Positions 1-7,902 of a stretch of DNA of 25,884 nucleotides are shown piece by piece. The translations under genes were made by a program, and so were the position numbers. Source of the stretch: a virus; the IMG/VR virus record IMGVR_UViG_3300025070_000202, positions 1 to 25,884 of that record; one strand, given 5' to 3'. The notes under the pieces were generated by a model. That model worked only from the letters and a program-made list of their open reading frames with translations, was not told the origin of the DNA and searched no databases. Position 1 is the first letter of the stretch. Every line of letters starts with the position of its first letter.

Positions 1-784
1 TATTAGGCGGTATGCTGCCATTAATGCCATCTCCAAAGATGATGATTGCTTCCTCAGTAGAGAGAAACTTGTAGATAAATACATTATCTGTTGATTCAGT
101 TCCTAAGAATGAAGTTCTACCCTCATAAGTTACACCACCAACATTTACTGTAATCCCCTCACTGTCTATACATACTGGGCTTTGGCCTAGTAAAAAAGTC
201 TGACTAGCTGTGCCATTACTTGGAAAACTGTCCTGTTCTCTCCGCCCTGCTGTAAAGATTAATTCGTCTTTAACAGTAGGAACAACACCCTCAATCCTTT
301 GAACCCTTGCGGCCTCACTTCCTACACAATAGATGCCAGGAGTAGCTAAAGTAACTGGTTGACTTAGTGTGTATTCTAAAGAATCTAATTGCTCTGTGCT
401 GTCTGTAAACACCTTGAAGTTAGCATCAAGTATTACATTATTTTGACTGGTCTCGATAACCATATTCACTGTAGCTGGAGAGGCAGGCTTAAGCTCATAC
501 CCAATCAACCTAAGAATGTTAACTACAGACTCTCTTGTTTGTGCTGTGGCCAAGTAAGACTCATTCTGCACTCGGTCTAATTGATAAGACAAAATGTCAG
601 CTATATAAGATACCGCCTCGATTAAGGTAACCCCAATGTCTCCAGGTTGGCGGTCAGTCCACTCTGGAGTAAGCTGAGTCGCAAGGTTTAGTAACTCATT
701 GCGAATACCCTCATAATCCCTAGCTGTGTAATCAATCTGAATCGGAAGTCCACCTAGTGACTTTGGTTGGTTTCTTAATGGCAT
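1..784 (-). CDS. Baseplate J/gp6-like baseplate wedge protein (3' end outside window)
   Basis: I translated this frame by hand from the ATG at 782-784; it stays open for 261 codons to the left edge, so the C-terminus is missing. The start has a good AGGAGAG ribosome site. Residues about 45-75 include PGDIGVTLIEAVSYIADILS followed by a QLDRVQNE stretch, the usual N-terminal signature of baseplate J-like and T4 gp6-like wedge proteins. Near the window edge is IFGDGINGSIPPN, resembling the FGDG..G..P segment of the J family. In that family the protein forms the ring that joins the inner baseplate to the tail fibres. It follows the gp25-like gene by 10 bases, the order found in many contractile tails. 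The family call is confident; the full length is unknown. Confidence 0.88.
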   Translation of the reverse strand, partial: MPLRNQPKSLGGLPIQIDYTARDYEGIRNELLNLATQLTPEWTDRQPGDIGVTLIEAVSYIADILSYQLDRVQNESYLATAQTRESVVNILRLIGYELKPASPATVNMVIETSQNNVILDANFKVFTDSTEQLDSLEYTLSQPVTLATPGIYCVGSEAARVQRIEGVVPTVKDELIFTAGRREQDSFPSNGTASQTFLLGQSPVCIDSEGITVNVGGVTYEGRTSFLGTESTDNVFIYKFLSTEEAIIIFGDGINGSIPPN

Positions 785-794
785 GGCTTCTCTC

Positions 795-1160
795 CTATAT
801 AAACAATGTTAGGTTGTCGTACTCAGTGCTTGTATTTATTTGAAAGGTCAAATCTACCTTTAATTGTCCATCTCTTTTGGGCTGAGTTATATCTATGTCC
901 AATATAGTCACTCGGTCTTCACCTGCCTCAATCCCTAGACGAAGTTGGTGCTTAAGCAAACTTGCTTGTCCTGAGTTTATATTTCTAAATAAGTGAGTAT
1001 ACCCTAAAGTGCCAACACTTGGACTCATTAATCGCTCACCAATTGCTGTTAAAGCAATCGCCTTAATATTTTCTTTGATCTTAATCACACCATCAGAAGT
1101 ACCTAATGAACCTCTGGGTGTAAACTTTAGGGGAAACGATAATCCTTTTAGTGATGGCAT
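795..1160 (-). CDS. gp25-like baseplate wedge protein
   Basis: This 121-aa protein has the size and layout of the T4 gp25 / P2 gpW family of baseplate wedge proteins, which share a fold with phage lysozyme but are not enzymes. Visible features are an N-terminal strand region (LSFPLKF), the segment IKENIKAIALTAIGERLMSP, then GTLGYTHLF and a C-terminal beta segment DGQLKVDLTFQI. The family uses this part to start sheath assembly on the baseplate. The ATG has AGGAG seven bases upstream. It sits between an unassigned 506-aa structural gene and the J-like gene, which fits a wedge role. The family call rests on pattern recognition, not a search. Confidence 0.85.
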   Translation of the reverse strand: MPSLKGLSFPLKFTPRGSLGTSDGVIKIKENIKAIALTAIGERLMSPSVGTLGYTHLFRNINSGQASLLKHQLRLGIEAGEDRVTILDIDITQPKRDGQLKVDLTFQINTSTEYDNLTLFI

Positions 1161-1174
1161 TAGCTATCTCCTAC

Positions 1175-2695
1175 TTATGATTTGTTCAGTCTATCCTCAA
1201 ATGGGTCAAACTTCTTTTGTACTTCTTCGGCATCTACTGTCTTCATGAATAGGTTGATAACCCTTTGCAGATTCTGAAAATCTGCTCTAGGATCACTTAC
1301 GCCAAGATGTAGCAGCAGCGCACCACTAAAGACAGCACTCTCGCCTACCTCTCTAGCGAGAACACTTAAAGGTGCTTTCTGTTGGCTCTGATTGTGATTA
1401 GGCTCAAGTAAATCGCTATTCGGGTAATTTGGGTGCAAGGGTGAATTGATCAAAGCATTTGCAAAGTCTCTATCTTTACCTGTACCCACACAAGTCACCA
1501 TCTTTGTACCACCGCCCAAAGCAAACAAAGCAATCAAAGATGCAATAGTTTGGGTAACCCTTTGTGCAGTATCAGCAATACGCTGTACTCGTCTTTGGGT
1601 AGCTGCAATAATGGCCTTAAACTTATCTAATTGACTTCTACCTTTTTCTATATTCACAATTAGACTATTCAAGTCTGTTACCAAATCTCTTATGTAGGCA
1701 AAGTCAGTGAGCTGTAGTGAACCCTCAAAGTCTGGTGCTTGGCCTGACATTGATACATTATATGATGTACCTATCCTTATTGTTGAATATATTTCAGCCT
1801 TAAGATCTTTGTTATCTACTACAAAAGCATAATCTTCTTTAAAGTATTTATTCTTTACTAGGTCAGCTTCTTCTTTAGTACGAAAAGACCCAACACTAAA
1901 GTTGTATATCCCAACAGTGGTATTTTCCTCTGCTTCTTTGAGGATATACATGCCTAAATCTTGATCTCCGCTTTTAGAGTTTATATACCCAGCAAACTTA
2001 TTTTCATCGCTTTCACTTGGTACACTATTGAGAGTAAAGTCTTGGAACAGAATATAATAATCACCTATCCCATACCTATTGGTATTATATCTTTCTTCTA
2101 TACGAGCATATCTAGCATCTAGATCAAATGAAAAGTCACTACCCAAACCTTTAAATAACTTAGCAATCTCTCCAAACTTATTTTGAAGTTGCTGTAGATT
2201 AGGCGCACTAAACAACACCACTAAAGCTGCCCCAAAGGTGTCTTGAACAGTAATAGGTCTATTAAGGTCTTTTTGATCTAAATAAGCCATGCCCAAATCA
2301 TACATGATCTCATTAGGTTTTCTTCTCGTCTTATAACTAGTAGGGAAATGGAATAAAGGATTCGCAGACACTCCAGTAAATAAATTAATAAAAGACTCAA
2401 GCGCCTCTCTAATAATGACAGCTAAGGCTGAGAATCCATCTACTGCCACACCTAAAGCAATGGCAACTATATCTGCAAGCGCATCAACTACATCAATCAC
2501 GTTATTAAGGAAACTTGTTAATGACTCAAGACCACTCAATGCTTCTTCTATAAAGTCTAGCCCAAGTGCCTCTTGTACTTCCTCAAGCCCAAAACCACGA
2601 CCCCACTTTACCTCAAAGTCCGATGGCTTACTATTTATGTAGTCCTCGAAGTCAGCGTATCTTGGTAGCCCCTTTTTTTGCGCCTTGATTGTCAT
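1175..2695 (-). CDS. Large tail/baseplate-region protein of unknown function with hydrophobic helices
   Basis: A 506-aa protein that I do not recognise. The ATG at 2695 has AAGGA six bases upstream, inside the 3' end of the preceding gene (44-base overlap). Residues about 62-108 form a long hydrophobic Ala/Val/Ile/Leu stretch, and residues 383-394 form a second short one after a basic, Gln/Arg-rich helix (about 361-382). The middle (about 190-330) is polar, rich in Tyr, Asp and Asn, and looks globular. Position between spike and gp25-like genes suggests a virion component, perhaps part of the baseplate or something that meets the host membrane during injection. That role is inference from position only. 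Confidence 0.7.
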   Translation of the reverse strand: MTIKAQKKGLPRYADFEDYINSKPSDFEVKWGRGFGLEEVQEALGLDFIEEALSGLESLTSFLNNVIDVVDALADIVAIALGVAVDGFSALAVIIREALESFINLFTGVSANPLFHFPTSYKTRRKPNEIMYDLGMAYLDQKDLNRPITVQDTFGAALVVLFSAPNLQQLQNKFGEIAKLFKGLGSDFSFDLDARYARIEERYNTNRYGIGDYYILFQDFTLNSVPSESDENKFAGYINSKSGDQDLGMYILKEAEENTTVGIYNFSVGSFRTKEEADLVKNKYFKEDYAFVVDNKDLKAEIYSTIRIGTSYNVSMSGQAPDFEGSLQLTDFAYIRDLVTDLNSLIVNIEKGRSQLDKFKAIIAATQRRVQRIADTAQRVTQTIASLIALFALGGGTKMVTCVGTGKDRDFANALINSPLHPNYPNSDLLEPNHNQSQQKAPLSVLAREVGESAVFSGALLLHLGVSDPRADFQNLQRVINLFMKTVDAEEVQKKFDPFEDRLNKS

Positions 2696-2957
2696 GGTTA
2701 ATCCTTGTGATATGCGATTTCAATAAGCTCACAGCAGAGATTAATTCTCTCTTTGCGCTTGCCCATACTATAAACTCTAAAGTGTCATTAATGGTTGATT
2801 TTACTATTGTAGTGTCCGTTCGTCTACCATTCAGTATATCATTAAGTCCATGCCAACGCTCGGTAAGTTCTAAAGCATATTCCTCAGCACTTATTCCACG
2901 CTTATCCCAGGGTGCTGGCAAAGAGTCTTCAAGCTTCTTTAAATCTAATTCGTTCAT
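2652..2957 (-). CDS. Small protein of unknown function in the baseplate operon
   Basis: A 101-aa protein without a family I recognise. It starts at an ATG with GAGGG just upstream. The sequence is mostly charged helix: an acidic N-terminal part (KKLEDSLPAPWDKRG), a central ELTERWHGLNDI segment, and a basic tail ending in KKGATKIR. It overlaps the next gene by 44 bases, which suggests translational coupling. The overlap contains a run of seven A on the coding strand (2673-2679), discussed under findings. It could be a small wedge component or an assembly factor; the sequence does not decide. Confidence 0.65.
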   Translation of the reverse strand: MNELDLKKLEDSLPAPWDKRGISAEEYALELTERWHGLNDILNGRRTDTTIVKSTINDTLEFIVWASAKRELISAVSLLKSHITRINHDNQGAKKGATKIR

Positions 2958-2981
2958 AATCCCTCAAAAGTTTTTGGAAAC

Positions 2982-3311
2982 TCAAGATAGTGTACCTATA
3001 CCTGTACCAGTTCCTGTACCTGTACCTGCCACTGGTACAGGATTAGATTGTGCAGCAGCGGTTCCTACTACATTTATCGTTCCAGGAGCATGAGCAGTAG
3101 TTACACTTGTATTTACATTGGTGTTGATAGTGGCTGTCAAAATCCAAGCATGGATAGCTTGGGCATAACCCAAAGACTTCTCCTGTATGCTGGATTGTGT
3201 TTCCGCATCTAAGGTAGGCGGAACAACACCTTTCTCTGAGTAAGCCTTGTTAATTTGATTTATATCTACTTGGGCCAAAGCTGTAGCTAAAGCTTGTACG
3301 TTTAATGCCAT
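2982..3311 (-). CDS. Small structural-like protein with Gly-Thr repeat tail
   Basis: This 109-aa protein starts at an ATG with AAGGTG upstream, four bases after the spike gene. The N-terminal half is helical (NVQALATALAQVDINQINKA...), and the middle is Thr/Asn/Val-rich (LTATINTNVNTSVTTAH), as in beta-structured virion proteins. The C-terminus is PVPVAG followed by six Gly-Thr-type dipeptides encoded by hexamer repeats (2991-3026). Its place directly after the gp5/VgrG-like gene suggests a baseplate or spike-associated part. I see no PAAR motif, so it is not an obvious spike tip. Function unknown. Confidence 0.65.
   Translation of the reverse strand: MALNVQALATALAQVDINQINKAYSEKGVVPPTLDAETQSSIQEKSLGYAQAIHAWILTATINTNVNTSVTTAHAPGTINVVGTAAAQSNPVPVAGTGTGTGTGIGTLS
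2991..3026 (-). repeat. Imperfect hexanucleotide repeat in a coding region
   Basis: On the coding strand there are six tandem hexamers: GGTACA, GGTACA, GGAACT, GGTACA, GGTATA, GGTACA. They encode a Gly-Thr run with one Ile in place of Thr. Because the unit is six bases, gain or loss of a unit would change length but not frame. Confidence 0.85.
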
Positions 3312-3315
3312 GTCA

Positions 3316-4701
3316 TCACACCTTACTTAAGAATACACAGTCCGAAGTAATTAACGGACTCACTGGGTTCATGAATGTTTGCCTAGCGGCAGTCAAGGCA
3401 ACTTGAGCAGTAGTCGAAGCTATACCTAGAACTGGATTAGGACCACCAAAACCTGGAGTTACCCCACCAGTTGAGGTTAGCACAAAGAAAGCATCTAAGG
3501 CAGTCAGAATACTCTCCATAAATAATCTCATTTGTGTACCCAAGATAGCAGGCTCTTTAACCAAAGGTACGCTACCTACACCAAGTAAACTCTCTAAAGA
3601 CGTTAGGTTACCTAAGTACACTTGACCACCAGTCAAAGCAGGAAGCCCACCTCTCATAGAGACACCATACTTCTGTAGACCTGCCAAATCAGCACTAAAT
3701 AAACTCATATTGCCATTGAGTGCCTGTAATGTAAGTGAGTCCTGTAAAAAGATACCTGTTGGTACAGTCACAGAGTTGGTGGCACTTAGCAATCCCTTAC
3801 CTGCTGAAATTAAGTCCATATCCCCAAAGGCAGACAAAGAAATGTCTCCACCTGCATTGACCTCAAACAGGTTATCCATCGAGGCTCTTAGTACTGTAGA
3901 GGTAACCTCTATCGCACCATTTATATCAGCATTGAGACTACCTAATGATACTGAGGACTCGCCTGTAATACTCGTTGTACTCTTACCGCTAACTGTATCT
4001 GTTACATCGCCCTCAACTACTCGTTCACTCCCACCTGTAGTCTTTCGGCTTTTATTGATCACAACTTCTTCTCGATGACCTGAGCGAGTCAGTATTCTAC
4101 CCTCGGTCACAAGGTTTATTGAACCATCTGGCATAATCTCAATATGAGCGCCACTTGAGTGATGAATCTGTACTCTCTCTGCACCCTCAGTATCGTCAAA
4201 CTCTAGCATGTGACCTGTCTTAGTCCGCAGTATGGTCACCTCTCCATAATCACCCTCAAATGAGGTAGCAGGTACTCCATAAGCACCTTTTAGCCCACCA
4301 TAGTCAGAACCATCATAGTCACCTCTAGCGTGAGCTGGGGCAGTACTAGGTTCTTTTTGAAAGTCAGAGCTTTGCTCTATTGGTGAACCATCACTAAAGT
4401 GACCATCTTTAACCATGTCAAAGTAACCACCAGCATAAATAGGATATGCAGGTAAGCCCTCTTCACACTCAATCCATACCAAAGACCCAATAGGCGGTAC
4501 TGAGAAGAAACCACAATCTCGCCCACCATAGAATGGGTAACAAGGCATACACCAAGGACTTTTACTTACACCATAAAGCTCTGTATTCTCAACCTTGATA
4601 CGACCTCTACGCTCTGGGTCTTGGTTTTCTACCACGACTGCTCTGCGCTTACCATAGAAGCGACCATAATACCTTTGTTCATATTCTTGCTGGTCTATCA
4701 T
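3316..4701 (-). CDS. gp5/VgrG-like baseplate central spike protein
   Basis: A 461-aa protein with an N-terminal OB-fold type domain: after YYGRFYGKRRAVVVENQDPE comes RRGRIKVENTELYG, then PWCMPCYPF and PPIGSLVWIECEEG at about residues 50-85. This matches the gp5/VgrG N-terminal domain family. A linker follows, then the segment around residues 150-215 (TKTGHMLEFDDTEG, VQIHHSSGAHIEIMPDGSI) that resembles the start of the trimeric beta-helix. The rest is Ser/Thr/Gly/Asn-rich, as expected for the spike shaft. I see no lysozyme domain, unlike T4 gp5. Its ATG shares one base with the TAA of the hub gene (TAATG), so the two are probably translationally coupled. It should sit under the hub and puncture the outer envelope. 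Confidence 0.87.
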   Translation of the reverse strand: MIDQQEYEQRYYGRFYGKRRAVVVENQDPERRGRIKVENTELYGVSKSPWCMPCYPFYGGRDCGFFSVPPIGSLVWIECEEGLPAYPIYAGGYFDMVKDGHFSDGSPIEQSSDFQKEPSTAPAHARGDYDGSDYGGLKGAYGVPATSFEGDYGEVTILRTKTGHMLEFDDTEGAERVQIHHSSGAHIEIMPDGSINLVTEGRILTRSGHREEVVINKSRKTTGGSERVVEGDVTDTVSGKSTTSITGESSVSLGSLNADINGAIEVTSTVLRASMDNLFEVNAGGDISLSAFGDMDLISAGKGLLSATNSVTVPTGIFLQDSLTLQALNGNMSLFSADLAGLQKYGVSMRGGLPALTGGQVYLGNLTSLESLLGVGSVPLVKEPAILGTQMRLFMESILTALDAFFVLTSTGGVTPGFGGPNPVLGIASTTAQVALTAARQTFMNPVSPLITSDCVFLSKV

Positions 4702-7046
4702 TACATTCCTGTCTCAAACCGAACCATTGTAGGCGAGATCATTGCCATTGTTAATTCTCTATTCCGCAGTTCAGAAGACTTTTCACTTAAGGTTTTTGAT
4801 TCCTCATCAACAAGAGCGTCTAATGCTTGTTTATTAATTTGAAAAGCAGGTACTTCCGCACCTGCCGCAACCCTAGTAGTGTTAGTAGGCTTCTTACTAT
4901 TAGATCTCTTCTTTGCTGAAGTGGAGTATTTATCGACCATTCTTTGTGAAGCCTTTTTACACTGAATACTTGTATGGAATCCATTAGAGTCAATTGTATG
5001 CTCCTCTGAGAACACATAGTAAAAACCATTGATCTTTTTATGTAAGTCTACAATTTCAATAATAGTTCCAACTCTCATAGTCCAGTCACCTGCCTTAAGG
5101 TCTATACTTAACTTAGTCCTAGTTATCCTACGACTTGGCCTACCTACCCCACTGGATTGAGCTTTGGGTTTGAATGATGAATTAGGGTTATCGCTTTCAC
5201 CACTAGCTGTATCTGATACTTTACCCTCGTTAGATTTATTTCCATTCGCTTTAGTAGGGTCTACTCGTACTAAGGCTATAGCGGAAACTTCACCAAAGCT
5301 TCTTGAAGCGACTCTTAGGCTATTATTTTCAAATGACCTATTTTTGAATTGGAGTAGCTTTGCTTCGTATTCTTCAAGTAACTTTCTGAACTTTGGTCTA
5401 AGCTTTCTTCTGTCTCCCTTGTAGTTCAAAAGATCAGATCTTATTCTCAAAGTCTCTACGATCTCATCTGTAGTTTCTTCACCCTCTGGTGTGTCAATGC
5501 TACCCACTGGTACAGACTCTACTGTAGTACTTGTAAGCTTATCGCTCTTAGTGGCTGCTGTTTTTTTAGGCAAGGGCTTACTTTCTACAGCTCTATTCAA
5601 ATCTGAATATACTCTTACGGAAACCTCATTATTCTCGTCTAAACCTGTACTTAGTAAAACTACAGGCTTGCTTCGATTTTTTACTGCTTGGTTATACTCA
5701 AATATATTTAACTTTTTATCTTCATAAGCTAGATTTTTAGGTAGGGTCACAACCCTCTCTATGAGCATTGCCCAGCTATCAACTTCCATAGAATCATAAT
5801 GATGTCCTATACTAGCCTCTACAGCACTAACCTTATATCCCTTTTCTGGTTTCCAAACTTGCTCTGCGTTACTAATAGCTTGGGCAACGCTTCCAATACT
5901 ATTTTCATCAATAACACCGCCTCGTTTTCTAGGGTCTTTGACTTTTTTAGTAGAGAATACCCACTTCCCCCAAGCCCTATTCCTATCAGTACCTATAATC
6001 AATTCTTTTGTTTGATTATTTGTATCTACATAAGGGATTAAGCCCTCAATCGCATACCGCAAAGTATTACCCTCTACTACACTTAGCCCTTTAGGTTTTT
6101 GATTAATTCTCACAACTGTATTCGGAGATACACCTTTTTTAATAGGGTGCTTTGTCTCAACATCTAACTTAGCTATATTCGAGGTAGGGTAACCATAAGT
6201 CATTTTTACTGGCGTAGCCTTGCCTTGCTTTACAAGTTCATACTTGAATGGGGTTGATAGCTTTATCTCGCCTACCTCTGGGTCAAAGTAAAAGTCTACA
6301 TCATTCTTTACAGTATCTTTATATATTGCTTGTCCTAAATTGCCACCTGCTGCAATCAAAGGTGGCCCACCTTTATCATCTAAGAAATAATTATATTCTT
6401 CGTCTAATAACTCTTTTTTATTAACACTTATGTTTACCAAAGAAGCTATTTGATCAATTGCTAACTTTCCCTCAGCATTTGAGAAGACCTCTGCTGTGCT
6501 TGTAGCAAATAACCTTGCACCCATAATTCCTGTTACCTGGAGTAAAGCAGTTCCCTCATCAAATGATATGTCACGCTCTGTGACTCTGAACGGACCCCAT
6601 TGGGTATGGTTGCTACTGTAGCCCCACTTAACAAAGAACTCTGCCCCAATAATGAACTCATTTATTGAACGCCCAGAGTCTTTTTTATTGTCCCTAAAGT
6701 CAGGAACGTATAAAACAAAATCTACCTTTGGGTACTTCTTTTTCTCGTTAGATAAACTAATGCTTTTCAAGCCCTTATGGATAGGGTTCAACCTATCATT
6801 CTTTGGGCCTTTACGGAGATCTTTTTTAAGAGTAATCCATACATAAGGGTCAAGGTTAGTCTCTCCCACTAAAGAGTGAAAAGGAAGACTCTGGTTTCTT
6901 TCTTTCATCATCTGCACTTGAGGCTTTAACCTTGCAGGCTCATACCTGTTGCTAGTTTTTTGCTTAGTGCGTCTTTTTCTTTTTGGGGTACGCTTCTTCT
7001 CTTTTGATATGGTTGTTTTTTTTCTAACTTGTGGTGTTGTACCCAT
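4701..7046 (-). CDS. gpD/gp27-like baseplate hub protein
   Basis: A 781-aa protein placed directly before the spike gene, where the hub gene of contractile tails usually lies. Residues 100-190 (KVDFVLYVPDF, FFVKWGY, GPFRVTERDISFDEGTALLQV) look like the first beta-barrel of the gpD/gp27 hub family, and residues about 580-690 (RKLRPKFRKLLEEYEAKLLQF, KAGDWTMRVGTIIEIV) like a later helix and barrel. It is much longer than T4 gp27 (about 390 aa). The first 35 residues are very basic (KKTTISKEKKRTPKRKRRTK), and there are low-complexity Ser/Thr/Glu linkers around 500-545 and 625-650. The ATG at 7046 has AGGAG upstream, so the basic tail is likely translated. A trimer of this type links tube and spike. 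Confidence 0.78.
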   Translation of the reverse strand: MGTTPQVRKKTTISKEKKRTPKRKRRTKQKTSNRYEPARLKPQVQMMKERNQSLPFHSLVGETNLDPYVWITLKKDLRKGPKNDRLNPIHKGLKSISLSNEKKKYPKVDFVLYVPDFRDNKKDSGRSINEFIIGAEFFVKWGYSSNHTQWGPFRVTERDISFDEGTALLQVTGIMGARLFATSTAEVFSNAEGKLAIDQIASLVNISVNKKELLDEEYNYFLDDKGGPPLIAAGGNLGQAIYKDTVKNDVDFYFDPEVGEIKLSTPFKYELVKQGKATPVKMTYGYPTSNIAKLDVETKHPIKKGVSPNTVVRINQKPKGLSVVEGNTLRYAIEGLIPYVDTNNQTKELIIGTDRNRAWGKWVFSTKKVKDPRKRGGVIDENSIGSVAQAISNAEQVWKPEKGYKVSAVEASIGHHYDSMEVDSWAMLIERVVTLPKNLAYEDKKLNIFEYNQAVKNRSKPVVLLSTGLDENNEVSVRVYSDLNRAVESKPLPKKTAATKSDKLTSTTVESVPVGSIDTPEGEETTDEIVETLRIRSDLLNYKGDRRKLRPKFRKLLEEYEAKLLQFKNRSFENNSLRVASRSFGEVSAIALVRVDPTKANGNKSNEGKVSDTASGESDNPNSSFKPKAQSSGVGRPSRRITRTKLSIDLKAGDWTMRVGTIIEIVDLHKKINGFYYVFSEEHTIDSNGFHTSIQCKKASQRMVDKYSTSAKKRSNSKKPTNTTRVAAGAEVPAFQINKQALDALVDEESKTLSEKSSELRNRELTMAMISPTMVRFETGM

Positions 7047-7057
7047 AACAAGACTCC

Positions 7058-7387
7058 TTAGTAAGCATTAACCTCTGAGTTAGGTGGAATAACAACTTGG
7101 TCACCCTCTTTTAGGTTATTAGCGTCTAGCAATGGATTATAGTCAGCAATAAACCACCATAGTCGAGCATCTTTGTAATACTTGAGAGCTAAGTTATGCA
7201 TATTCTCTCCTTGCCTAATAGTATGACTAATTAGCTCTAACTGAGAGGAATAACTGGTAGGGCGCAAAAGTGTAGTGACTATCTCTCTCTCAGGTGCAGA
7301 CTCTATATCCCTTGCTTCTTCTTTGTACTCATAATAAACCACAAAGCCATACTCTTTATATCTGCTTTTTCTAGTAATGATACTCAT
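7058..7387 (-). CDS. LysM-domain baseplate/tube-base protein
   Basis: I chose the ATG at 7387 (109 aa); a GTG twelve bases upstream is also possible but no better supported. Residues about 54-101 form a LysM module: SHTIRQGENMHNLALKYY, then WWFIADYNPLLDANNLKEG and DQVVIPP. In contractile tails a LysM protein (T4 gp53, P2 gpX-like, or the C-terminal part of eCIS Afp7) works in the baseplate rather than binding cell wall. It begins one base after the stop of the CIS-tube-like gene, so the two may be made together. The N-terminal 50 residues are mixed beta and charged. No strong ribosome site is visible, which also suggests coupling. Confidence 0.85.
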   Translation of the reverse strand: MSIITRKSRYKEYGFVVYYEYKEEARDIESAPEREIVTTLLRPTSYSSQLELISHTIRQGENMHNLALKYYKDARLWWFIADYNPLLDANNLKEGDQVVIPPNSEVNAY

Positions 7388-7388
7388 A

Positions 7389-7889
7389 CTACTGCCCACT
7401 TATAAGATTTAAATTAATAACATCATCAACTAAAGATTGGCTTATGACTGTAAAAGTAATTGAAGCCCTTAAGTGAATGGGGGTCATATCTTGTTTAGCG
7501 TACTGCTCAACAGTAAGGTCTACACTGTTTACAACCCCAATAAAAACTCCATAGTCCATAAGGTTCAACATGTATTTATGAGGACTTACTTGGCCGTAAT
7601 ACTCAGGTTTGTTTATTGACTTAGGTAGGGTAAGCTTTCTTAAACTGTGTAGCTGTTTCTCTAAACCATTATGGTTAAACATAAATAGCTCAAAACTAAT
7701 CTCAGTTGGCTCTACCATACCAAACTGCGCCAAAGGCAGTACTTGGCCTTGTGCTTGAGAGAAGTGGTGCAGTACCGATCTCTTTTCACTAATCGTAGTA
7801 GGGTTAAATTGAAATTCTAAAACATGAGTGCCATCAAGAGAACTTATTTCCCCTTTCGATGGAGTGTCTGTACCTCGGTCAGTAATCAT
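7389..7889 (-). CDS. CIS-tube-like tail tube initiator / baseplate protein
   Basis: A 166-aa protein with the signature LEFQFNPTTISEKR at residues 24-37, followed by LPLAQFGMVEPTEISFELFM and a C-terminal beta part ending in ASITFTVISQ. The FNP motif near the N-terminus is typical of the CIS tube family, which includes the N-terminal part of Afp7/PVC7. These proteins form the adaptor between spike hub and tail tube. In extracellular injection systems this domain and LysM lie in one polypeptide; here the LysM is a separate gene just downstream. The ATG has AGAGGA nine bases upstream. The family call is by motif and gene order. Confidence 0.78.
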   Translation of the reverse strand: MITDRGTDTPSKGEISSLDGTHVLEFQFNPTTISEKRSVLHHFSQAQGQVLPLAQFGMVEPTEISFELFMFNHNGLEKQLHSLRKLTLPKSINKPEYYGQVSPHKYMLNLMDYGVFIGVVNSVDLTVEQYAKQDMTPIHLRASITFTVISQSLVDDVINLNLISGQ

Positions 7890-7902
7890 TTTTATTTATC
7901 CT

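Noticed and set aside
2673-2679. -1 ribosomal slip at A AAA AAA extending the 101-aa protein
   Set aside because: The -1 frame after this run ends after about 12 codons and does not enter the next gene, so a -1 slip would give nothing useful; only a +1 shift or loss of one A would fuse the genes.
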